DNA of 64,000 bases from Closterium sp. NIES-65 (taxonomy: Eukaryota > Streptophyta > Zygnematophyceae > Desmidiales > Closteriaceae), in the NCBI GenBank assembly GCA_948144175.1, contig CANXME010000106.1:3100001-3164000 (forward strand), given 5' to 3'. Made by a program: the position numbers and the translations under genes. The notes under the pieces were generated by a model, which saw nothing but the letters and a program-made list of their open reading frames with translations, searched no databases and had not been told where the DNA came from. Positions 41,589-50,061 of this stretch are shown here, in pieces. Position 1 is the first letter of the stretch. Each line of letters starts with the position of its first letter.

Positions 41589-41829
41589 TGTTGAGATACT
41601 AAGTATGGGTGGGCTTAGGAGCCATAGGTTTAGGTGACTTGGTAGTTAAGTTCGAGGGTAAGGAAAAGTATCGAGAGAGTTGAGAAGGAGAAAGGATGGT
41701 TTCACTATAGGCTCAAGGGTACAAATATGAAAGAAGAGAAGCAAGGTGCACCACCTAACAAGCAAGATAACTACACTAAGTCTACATTGCAGGCAGTTAT
41801 AAAGTGATGTATACAATAACATTCTGACA
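41589..41829 (-). repeat. 3' LTR of nested element
   Basis: 241 bp, differs from the other LTR at one base (CCATAGG versus CCATAAG near 41628). TG..CA ends. Preceded on the minus strand by the purine tract ATTAGGGGGTG (41830-41840). Confidence 0.92.
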
Positions 41830-42359
41830 CACCCCCTAATTGCCTGTAGTGAAGAACCATGTGCAGAAACACTCCCGAAAGGGGTACACCAAGCAGAGCG
41901 CAGCAGACTGAGAGGGCAAGTAAGGAGGAGGAGGGACTATGAGAGGAGAGGAGGTGGTGGGCGGCAGCTTAAGCTGCTGGCACACTACACAACTGGAGCA
42001 ACTGACACTCGAGCAACTGGAGCAACTGGCACACTGGCAACTAGAGCAAGTGGCACACGGGCAACTGGAGTAACTGACTCCGCGGCTAGACGAGCGGCAG
42101 GAGCAACTGACTCACTGGCGACTGGAGCAACGGGCTTACGGGCGACTAGAGCAACGGTCTCACGGGCGACTAGCGCAACGGTCTCACGGGCGACTGGAGC
42201 TGCTGACTTCACGGCGGCCACCTCCACTCAACCTCCCTCACCTGTCCCACACCCCTTTCACACCCCTTGCCGCACCCCTTCCCACACTCAACACCCTCAC
42301 ACCCGCCACCCCCATACCTCCCACACTCATCACCCCCACACCCGCCACCCCCATACCCA

Positions 42360-43070
42360 CCCCCCCACGGCTGCACCAGGTCCAGGAGCGGCTGCTACAG
42401 TGGCTGCTGCTCCTGTGGCCAGGGGCGGCTGCTGCAGGGGCGGCCGCTCCAAGGGCGGCTGCTTCAGGGGCGGCGGCTCCAGGGGCGGCTGCTGCAGTGG
42501 CGGCTGCTCCAGGGGCGGCTGCTTCAGGGGCGACGGCTCCAGGGGTGGCTGCTGCAGCGGCGGCTGCTCCACGGGCGGCTGCTGCTGGGGCGGCTGCTCC
42601 AACGGCTGCTGCTGTAGTGGCGGCTGCTCCAGGGGCGGCTTCTTCAGGGGCGGCGGCTCCAGGGGCGGCTGCTGCAACGGCGGCTGCTCCAGGGGCGGCT
42701 GCTACTGGGGCGGCTGCTGCTGGGGCGGCTGCTCCAGGGGCTGCTGCTGCAGTGGCGGCTGCTGCAGGGGTAGCGGCTCCAGGGGCGGCTGGTGCAGTGG
42801 CGGCTGCTCCAGGGGCGGCTGCTTCAGGGGCGGCGGCTCCAGAGGCGGTTGCTGCAGCGGCGGCTGCTCCAGGGGCGGCTGCTGCTAGGGCGGCTGCTCC
42901 AGGGGCTGCTGCTGCAGTGGCGGCTGCTCCAGGGGCGGCGGCTCCAGGGGCGGCTGCTGCAGCTACGGCTGCTCCAGGGGCGGCTGCTGCTGGGGCGGCT
43001 GCTCCAGAGGCTGCTGCTGCTGAGGTGGCTGCTCCAGGGGCAGCTGCTGTTGCAAGGCAGGCCCGCGCGC
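42360..43070 (-). repeat. 15-18-bp GC-rich repeats in the nested element
   Basis: The internal region is mostly GGGGCGGCTGCTCCA-like units (plus strand) with GCGGCTGCTGCAG variants. On the minus strand they lie in a 473-codon open frame made of Ala/Pro runs. Its first ATG straddles the LTR/PBS junction (43659). Stops are rare in such repeats in several frames, so I do not call a protein. Confidence 0.8.
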
Positions 43071-43646
43071 TTCTGCAAAGCAGGCACGGGCACAGGGGAG
43101 GCAGAGGCGGCGGCCAGGGGGGGGTGCGCCGTGACGAGCAGGTGACAGGGCCAAAAGGGGCGGCAACGGAGCCGCTAGGGGCGGCAACGGGGCCGTGAAG
43201 AGCGGCGACGGGGCCGCTAGGGGCGGCAACGGGGCCGCTAAAGGCGGCGACGGGGCCGAGAAGGGGTGGTGACAGGGCCGCGAAGGGGTCGCGAGAAGCC
43301 GAGAAGGGCGGCGACGGGGCCGCTAGGGGCGGCGACGGGGCCGCTAGGAGTGGCGACAGGGTACGATGGGGCGCCGACAGGGCCGCGAAGTGTGGCGACG
43401 GGGCCACTGAGGGTAGGGCGAGGGGCCGTGAGAGGAGCAGCGACGGGGCCGCGAAAAGGCCGTGAGGGGCCGAGAAGGGCGGCGACGGGGCAGGAAGACG
43501 CCGCGCGTCCGGGGCGCACGGCGGGCGGAAAACCGCCACGCGCCCCGAGCGCGTGGCGGGAAGAAAAAAGTGTTGCGCGCCTTGTGGCGCGCGACAGACA
43601 AGAAAGCAGCGGAAGCACGTGGGGCCCACAGGCCAAGAGCGTAGTC

Positions 43647-43658
43647 GCTCTGATACCA
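43647..43658 (-). other. Primer-binding site, perfect initiator-Met type
   Basis: The minus strand reads TGGTATCAGAGC, the standard plant copia primer-binding site complementary to the 3' end of initiator-Met tRNA. It supports a green-lineage host and gives the element's direction. Confidence 0.9.
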
Positions 43659-43899
43659 TGTTGAGATACTAAGTATGGGTGGGCTTAGGAGCCATAAGTT
43701 TAGGTGACTTGGTAGTTAAGTTCGAGGGTAAGGAAAAGTATCGAGAGAGTTGAGAAGGAGAAAGGATGGTTTCACTATAGGCTCAAGGGTACAAATATGA
43801 AAGAAGAGAAGCAAGGTGCACCACCTAACAAGCAAGATAACTACACTAAGTCTACATTGCAGGCAGTTATAAAGTGATGTATACAATAACATTCTGACA
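43659..43899 (-). repeat. 5' LTR of nested element
   Basis: 241 bp with TG..CA ends, immediately followed on the minus strand by the PBS. Its outer end abuts GTCTC of the target. Confidence 0.92.
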
Positions 43900-46205
43900 G
43901 TCTCTGCTGGTTCTGGGGGCACTCCACGACCGCGGACGTACTTCGTTCCGCTCCTTTAGCAGGTTCTTGGTCGGCCCCTTGCTCCTTGTCTTGCTCCCTC
44001 CTTAGAGTGTCCTTCGCCTGTCCAGTCACGGTCACAGTTACAGCCTGCCTCGCCACTCCCTAGTCCTTCTCCATATACTGGTCCAACAGAAGTCTTACGA
44101 AGCGTCGTGGGCCTGAGTCTCGTCCTGTGTTGCCTGAGTCTCGTCCTGCATCGCCCGGTCGTGCTGCTTGCACTGGTAGTCGTGTCCCGCGTCAGCTTCC
44201 TCTTGCTGTCCCAGGCACGCACCAGATGACGCTTCGTCGTTCCACTGCTCCTCTACGTGTCCCTTTGCCTTCTCCTCCTGCGTTTTCTCTTCCTACCCTT
44301 GCTGACCCAAAGTATGGCTCTCTTCGTCCTGCTAGTCCTACTGTCACGCGTCTCCTGGCCACTACTGTCATTGACCCTTCCTTTGAGTCCGCTGCTGCGT
44401 CTGCCTTAGTTGTTGAGCTTGTCGACTTTGCTGCTCACTGTCGTCTAGACTACGCCGCGAGTCTTGTTGCTGAGTCTAAGTCTGCCTGTCCTCCGTCCGC
44501 CAGGGGTGAGTGTGCTCTTCGCACGGACGTCCTTGAGGACAGGCAGGAGGAGTTTGAGTGCTTTGCTGCTGCTATACCTCAACTCGTTTCCATGCTGATT
44601 GCACCTGAGGGAGACCCGGATGCACCAGACATCCCGACCCCGCGCTCTTACGCTGAGGCGATCGTGGGTGAGTACTCCTCTCAGTGGAAGACAGCCATGG
44701 ACGCAGAAATGGCATCCTAGAACTCCATTTGTACTTACGTCGACGAGGTTCCCCCTCCTGGGGCGAACATCGTCAGTGGCATGTGGATTTTCAAGGTGAA
44801 GCGGCTGCCAGGTTCTCCGCCGGTCTTCAAGGCTCGTTACGTTGCTCGAGGCTTCAGTCAGCGAGAGGGAGTAGACTTCTTCCAGACCTTCTCCCCCACC
44901 CCAAAGATGACCACTCTTCGGGTGCTACTACACGTTGCCGCTCAGCGTGACTACGAGCTTCACTCTCTTGACTCCATCACAGCTTTCTTACAGGGCAGCC
45001 TTCACGAGGAGATCTGGCTGCGCCGCCCTCCTGGCTTCACTGGGTCGTTCCCTTCTGGTACCCAGTGGAGCCTCAGACGGCCGGTCTACGGTCTCCGCCA
45101 GGCGCCACGTGAGTGGCACGACACACTGAGGACTACACTTGCGGCTCTTGGGTTCGCGCCTTCTACTGCTGACGCGTCGCTGTTTCTGCGCACAGACACT
45201 TCGCTGCCGACGTTCTACATCCTCGTGTACGTCGACGACTTGGTCTTTGTCACTGCTGACACTGAGGCTCTCGCCCTGGTGAAGTCGGAGCTGCAGAAGA
45301 GACACACGTGCACAGACCTGGGTGAACTGCGCAGCTACCTTGGCTTGCAGATCACCCGGGACAGAGCACGGCACACCATCACACTGACTCAGTCACACAT
45401 GGTGCAGCAGGTCCTTTAGCGCTTCGGCTTCACTTGGTCCTCGGCACAGCCGACTCCTTTGGCTACAGGTCACTCGCTCTCAGCTGCACCTTCGGACGAG
45501 TCCGTAGAGCCAAGTGGTCCTTACCTAGAGCTAGTTGGCTGCCTCATGTACGTGATGACTTGCACTCGTCCTGACCTCGCATACCCTCTTGGCCTTCTGG
45601 CTCACTAAGTGGCTCCTGGTCGTCATCGAAAGGTGCACATGGATGCTGCTAAGAGGGTACTGCGCTACTTGTGCAGTACATCAGGCATGGGGCTCATGCT
45701 TGGAGGGAGGAGCTCAGTTGTTCTTAGTGGGCACTCAGACGCTTCTTGGGTTGACGACCAGGCTACTCAGCGGTCGTAATAGGGTTATACCTTCAGCCTT
45801 GGCTCGGGTTCAGTTTCTTGGCATTCTACACGCTCGTCTTCAGTTCTCAGCTCCAGTTGTGAGGCTGAGATCTACGCCACAGCCATGGCTGCACAGGTGT
45901 TACGTTGGCTCACCTACCTGCTGACCGAGTTGGGAGAGCGGCCTTGTTCTCCTCTAGTGTTGTACGTCGACAGCAAGGCTGCCATTGTCTTGTGTGAGGA
46001 GCACATACTGGAGCACAGAACGAAGCACATCGCTCTGCGTTACGTCCTGGCTCGAGAGTTGCAGCAGCGTGGTTAGCTTCGTCTTGCTTACGTGGCCACT
46101 CAGGCCAACACAGCTGATATATTCACCAAGGCACTTCAGTCTGGTGATCATCAGCGTTTCTGCACTATGCTAGGGCTTGTGCCCACCTTTCCTCACTTGC
46201 TGTAG
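43900..46205 (+). pseudogene. copia spacer, RT and RNase H of copy 4 (right of insertion)
   Basis: Resumes in the spacer (GTCTCTGCTGGTTCTGGGGG, equivalent to 7370 in copy 2). RT: MWIFKVKRLPGSPPVFKARY, GLRQAPREWHDTLR, YVDDLVFV, YLGLQITRDRARHTITLTQS. RNase H: YVDSKAAIVLCEE, KHIALRYVLARELQQ. Stops at about 44718, 45417, 45606, 45778, 45781 and 46073 break it; several replace conserved Gln, Trp or Tyr. The final codon is TAG at 46203-46205 where other copies use TGA. Confidence 0.8.
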
Positions 46206-46433
46206 GCTTTGCTTGTATTGTGATCTATATATATATACCTGCATGCTTGCTTTGCTAGGTAGAGATCACTGTGATGTTTGTGTTGCATATATGCCTCTGC
46301 ATGTGAAATGGCCCTGTGGCTCTTTGCTTGTGATCAGTGAGTGTGGTGACGTTGTGATCCACCCTGAGCTTGCTTTGTCTTTATTGACTAGTCTTGTGAC
46401 CCCTTGTTCTCCCCCACTTTGCCTATGGGGGTG

Positions 46434-46562
46434 TGTCAAATGTTATATCTGCTATAGTTGGTTTACGCTGTAGGGGGGTAGTTCTTTTGAGGTACAGTAA
46501 GTTTAGGCTTTACCATTTGTACCCAACTCTTTCCTAGTCCATTCACTTCTCTCATTCTGACA
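46434..46562 (+). repeat. 3' LTR of copia copy 4
   Basis: Follows the PPT TATGGGGGTG, starts TGTCAAATGTTATATC and ends CTCATTCTGACA. At 129 bp with the core TTTGTACCCAACTCTTTCCT it is a diverged family-1 LTR. It directly abuts coding sequence of the minus-strand copia element at 46563. Confidence 0.8.
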
Positions 46563-48059
46563 CATGTGTTGTCCGCAACAAGTGTCCAAGAACCAAGTGT
46601 CCTTCCCGGACGGCTCGCTCTGAGCGATGGCTGCGTATGTCGGGTTCGGCTCCACTGTTTCACGGCGAGGAGTGCTCTCATCGAGCAGTTCTTCTGGTGA
46701 GTAGTGTGGTGGTGATTCGGTGTTGCAGGAATCTGACAGTTTTGCCATGTAGCTCACGATGTTTCTTGCTCCTTGTGAAGGTTGTGTCGGTGAGGTAGTT
46801 GAAGACTTCGTCCGACTTGTGGGGTGCGCCTGTGTGGATGCTACTTGGCTGCTTGAAAGACGAAGTTGACTTTGTGGCGGTGTTGGCTGCTGTCGATTCG
46901 GGCAATGTGTGCGAGGGTACCCTGATGTCTTGCAAAGATGACAAAACGTAGGTACGGGTTTTGGTTGATGCCGGTTGTTGTTGTTGTTGTAGCGCCGTTG
47001 AGTGTGGAATGCAAATTCGTGCACTGACATTTACTTCTTGTGCCGCTCCTCGTGCATGTCCATGTATTGTTGCTTGGCGTGTATTTCGGCGCACAGTGCT
47101 GCTTCTGAGATTTTTCCATGAGCTCGGAGTATGGCGTGAGTGGAGCGCCAGTGAAGATCAAGACCGGAGATGACGACTGTGACGAAGGCTTCTTCGGATA
47201 TCGATCCTCCGCATCGAAGGAGTTTGTCGCGCAATTCGCGACAACGACTGATATTGACTATTCCCTTTTCACCCGGTTTCATTTTGACTATTGTCAGCTG
47301 TGCCATTAATCGACTTTGATTGACGCTGTCTGTTGCTTGAGACCAGTTCTTCAAGTGGTTGTACGCGAGCTCGGCGGAGTTGCCATATCCCCGATAAGAC
47401 TGAATGTTCTGCTGCTGGTTTGGAGTTACGTTTCTTAGCAAGATCGTGTAAGCCATCATTGACTGATACGTGTACTGCTGCTTGTCGTATTGTATTCCGT
47501 GTGTCGGGTATGGCAGGGACCCGTCAAAGAATCCAAGAATCTGCGCGCCTTCCATCATCAGCTCAAACTCGAATGACCAGGTATAGAAATCCTTCTTGTC
47601 GAAAGGTGTTGATGTTTGAAGTTTCAGAACGTGCGGGAACTGCGACTGAACCTGAAGTGCGTCCAATATCTTTTCTTGTCCAGGTGAAGGCTGCTGACGC
47701 GACATGAAGCTTATGGAGCCGCGCTGGGGCTCGTACGGAGCAAAGGTAGGCTGCTACTGGTTTTCGCGCGCATACGATGAACCATCGAGGCTCATGGGCG
47801 TAACGTTGTTGTTGTTGTTGCTGATGTTTGACTGCGCAGGTGCCGCTTGCTGGTGTTGTTCGTAGAAGGACATGAAGGAGAAGAACTTCTCCATCATGCT
47901 TGGGTCAAAGCCCGCGGCTTGATTCGCGGGAGTTTTAGTAGACCCAACTGCTGGTCTTGTTGCCGTGCCCTCCTCTGTCTGTAGGCCAGAGGCAGGAGGT
48001 GGAGTAGGAGTAGTACCGGGAGAGCCGTTAGAGGAGCTTCTCTCCTTCTGTGTTGCCAT
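46563..48059 (-). pseudogene. copia Gag and protease start, third family
   Basis: ATG at 48059 (MATQKERSSSNGSPG). The N-terminal region is Asn/Gln/Pro-rich. The Gag core reads FDKKDFYTWSFEFELMMEGA, TVKMKPGEK-like text and FVTVVISGLDLHW. The zinc knuckle is C-x2-C-x4-Y-x4-C (CHLCKTSGYPRTHC), with Tyr where His is normal. Protease starts DTWFLDTCCGQHMC, so the D-S/T-G triplet reads D-T-C. Single in-frame stops occur at 47754-47756 (TAG) and 47031-47033 (TAA), with the same frame open on both sides. The rest is lost at the junction with the neighbouring LTR. Confidence 0.75.
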
Positions 48060-48119
48060 GCCTTTTGATGCTGTAGGTGCTTTGAAATAGTTGAGTTTGC
48101 CCTGATAGCTCTCATACCA

Positions 48120-48575
48120 TGTTGGGCTGAGAAAAGCCCTTAGGATCTTTGCAGGGCTAAACTCTGGGTAGGAATGTTGTAGTTGTGGAAGCGTTTCAAT
48201 AAGAAGTATTGAACCACCTTGCGGTGGTATGTGAGGGCAAAGTAGATTGATTAAAACACGGAGATACAAGGTTTTCATAAGAGTACAAGGAATACGAAGA
48301 GATACAGCTAACAACCGTTTTACTGTTGCTGTTGCGGTTCGATACAGTGACGACTCGGGCAACTGCTCAAAAGCGAGTCAGTTGTTTGTCCTTGCTGTCG
48401 CGCTGTATTTGTCAGATCAAAGGTCGCTGACCTTTGACTTTCGCATAACCTCCAGCAGTTACTTTTCTTCTCAACCTCCAAAGGTTGACTCGCCGATGCT
48501 TCGTTGTGCTTCGCTTTGTTTACGACTTAGTGTTTTGACACACAACAGAAGCGCTTAAATTACTTGTTTCCAACA
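48120..48575 (-). repeat. 5' LTR of third copia family
   Basis: Minus strand TGTTGGAAACAAG..CAGCCCAACA, so ends are TGTTGG/CCAACA inverted repeats. The PBS follows the inner end. The outer end is followed by 18 bp and then a perfect palindrome. Confidence 0.85.
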
Positions 48576-48593
48576 GATGTCATTTTTTAAACG

Positions 48594-48636
48594 CATCAAC
48601 CCTAAACACCTTGCGACAAGGTGTTTAGGGTTGATG
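48594..48636. repeat. Perfect 43-bp palindrome
   Basis: CATCAACCCTAAACACCTTG, the three bases CGA, then its exact reverse complement: 20-base arms with no mismatch. It is the same repeat as at 33968-34068. It could form a stable hairpin or cruciform. Confidence 0.92.
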
Positions 48637-48802
48637 TCATTCCCAATGGGTTTTTTTTTCCCACTCGGGCAGAAACGTAGAAAGACTTGTTGTGAGAAAT
48701 GTCAAGAACTGGCCAATGAGAAGCCGATTCCAATGATGTATCACTAATTCTATCCACTAGGTCACAAATCGGCGGAAAGCGTCCCGAGGTAGAGATGCAG
48801 TT
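48637..48802. other. Short spacer, nothing recognised
   Basis: About 165 bp between the palindrome and the target duplication of the next element. It continues across that element at 56258 and is probably pre-existing DNA. No gene seen. Confidence 0.4.
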
Positions 48803-48807
48803 CCCTA

Positions 48808-48935
48808 TGTCAGATTTATATGACATAGTTGCTGTAGGCTAAAGTGGGGTAGCACATATGGGGTACAGGGTTTCCAGGGTTGTATTTGTACCCAATCTTT
48901 CCTTAGTCATTCCATCCCTGTTCACTTGTTTCACA
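48808..48935 (+). repeat. 5' LTR of copia copy 5
   Basis: 128 bp, TGTCAGATTTATATGACATA..CTTGTTTCACA, followed immediately by the PBS. Confidence 0.93.
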
Positions 48936-48949
48936 TGGTATAGAGCGGG
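48936..48949 (+). other. Primer-binding site of copia copy 5
   Basis: TGGTATAGAGCGGG, the plant initiator-Met motif TGGTATCAGAGC with one base (C) missing. Copy 1 has a different one-base deletion, so family 1 may use a slightly different primer or tolerate gaps. Confidence 0.75.
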
Positions 48950-49029
48950 TCCTTCCTAAGGACCGTTTTTTTAGGGCCCACCGAAGCGCGCCCCGAGGCG
49001 CGCATTTTTTTTTAGCGACCCCTCGGGTC

Positions 49030-49990
49030 GCCATTTCCCTCGCGGCCCCGCTGTCCCTCAGACGCGGCCCCGCCACCCCTCCTGATCGCGGCCCCGCCGC
49101 CTGCTTGACGCGGCCCCGCCGCCTCCACTGACGCGGCCCCGCCGCCGGCTCTGACGCGGCCCTGCCGCCCGCTACGGCGCGGCCCCGCCGCCTACTTGAC
49201 GCGGCCCCGCCGCCTCCACTGACGCGGCCCCGCCGCCGGCTCTGACGGGGCCCTGCCGGCCCGCCGCTGCACCTGACGGCCCCGCCGCTGCACCTGCCGG
49301 CCCGCCGCTGCACCCTACGGCCCGCCGCTGCACCCTACGGCCCGCTGCCTCACCTGACGGCCCCGCCGCTGCACCTGCCGGCCCGCCGCTACACCCTACG
49401 GCCCGCCGCTGCACCCAGCGGCCCGCCGCTGCACCTGCCGGCCCGCCGCTGCACCCTACGGCCCGCCGCTGCACCCTACGGCCCCGCCGCTGCACCTGCC
49501 GGCCCGCCGCTGCACCCTACGGCCCGCCGCTGCACCCAGCGGCCCGCCGCTGCACCCAGCGGCCCGCCGCTTCACCTGACGGCCCAACCGCTGCACCTGC
49601 CGGCCCGCCGCTGCACCCTACGGCCCGCCGCTGCACCCAGCGGCCCGCCGCTTCACCTGACGGCCCCGCCGCTGCACCTACCGGCCCGCCGCTGCACCCT
49701 ACGGCCCCGCCGCTGCACCTGCCGGCCCGCCGCTGCACCGGTCGACCCGCCGCTGCACCTGCCGGCCCGCCGCTGCGCCTGACGGCCCCGCCCCTGCATC
49801 TCCCGGCCGAGCCGCCCCAGCAGCAGAGCCGCCCCAGCAGCCAAGCCGCCCCAGCCGCCGAGCCGCCCCAGCAGCCGAGCCGCCCCAGCAGCCGAGCCGC
49901 CCCAGCAGCCGAGCCGCCCCAGCTGCAGTGCCGCCGAGTCGCCCGAGCCGCCCAGCAGTCGAGCCGCCCGAGCCGCCCGAGCCGCCCGAG
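49030..49990 (+). repeat. GC-rich leader repeats of copia copy 5
   Basis: CGCGGCCCCGCCGCC-type units (49030-49250), then an 18-20-bp unit such as CTGCCGGCCCGCCGCTGCAC repeated about 25 times (49250-49790), then CAGCAGCCGAGCCGCCC units (49800-49990). Long open frames on the minus strand are compositional. Confidence 0.8.
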
Positions 49991-50061
49991 CCCTCCTTGC
50001 AGTGCCCTGTCTGGTGAGCACTGAGCTTTACTCTGCGCACTGCCCTCTCTCTACTGCTGTC

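Larger units (their letters stand above)
41589..43899 (-). mobile_element. Young non-autonomous LTR retrotransposon, 2.3 kb, nested
   Basis: Two 241-bp LTRs in direct orientation (41589-41829 and 43659-43899), ends TGTTGAGATA..TTCTGACA, enclose 1,829 bp. On the minus strand a perfect 12-base initiator-Met PBS follows the right LTR, and a PPT (ATTAGGGGGTG) precedes the left LTR. So the right LTR is 5'. The LTRs differ at one position that I could find. Flanks read GTCTA and GTCTC, a near-perfect 5-bp duplication, and the interrupted copia spacer continues across. No gag, protease, RT or integrase is encoded, so it must be mobilised by another element. Confidence 0.9.
37667..46562 (+). mobile_element. 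Ty1/copia element related to family 1 (copy 4), with nested insertion
   Basis: Short leader rich in CTGCTACTG repeats (37677-37770), gag, pol and a 129-bp 3' LTR, with a 2.3-kb LTR element inserted at 41589-43899. Protein sequence is clearly more distant from copies 1-3, 5 and 6 (LDDLHLFLQITT, SHLPLDEREHFGQHKTAKEL), so it is a sub-family. The 5' LTR is missing; the LTR of the second copia family abuts its leader. The 3' LTR ends inside the protease region of the minus-strand element at 46563. Confidence 0.82.
46563..48575 (-). mobile_element. Ty1/copia element, third family, 5' part
   Basis: Minus strand: 456-bp LTR (48120-48575), PBS TGGTATGAGAGC (48108-48119, one mismatch to the plant motif), short leader, gag from 48059, and the start of protease, ending at 46563 where the 3' LTR of copy 4 abuts. 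Two solo fragments of the same LTR are at 33861-33911 and 34070-34327. Confidence 0.82.

Noticed and set aside
48594..48636. Telomere-like sequence (CCCTAAA in the palindrome arm)
   Set aside because: A single CCCTAAA per arm with no tandem run; not telomeric DNA.
49172..50040. Gly/Ala/Arg-rich minus-strand frames in the leader of copy 5
   Set aside because: Opposite strand of a GC-rich repeat array; open only because stops are rare.
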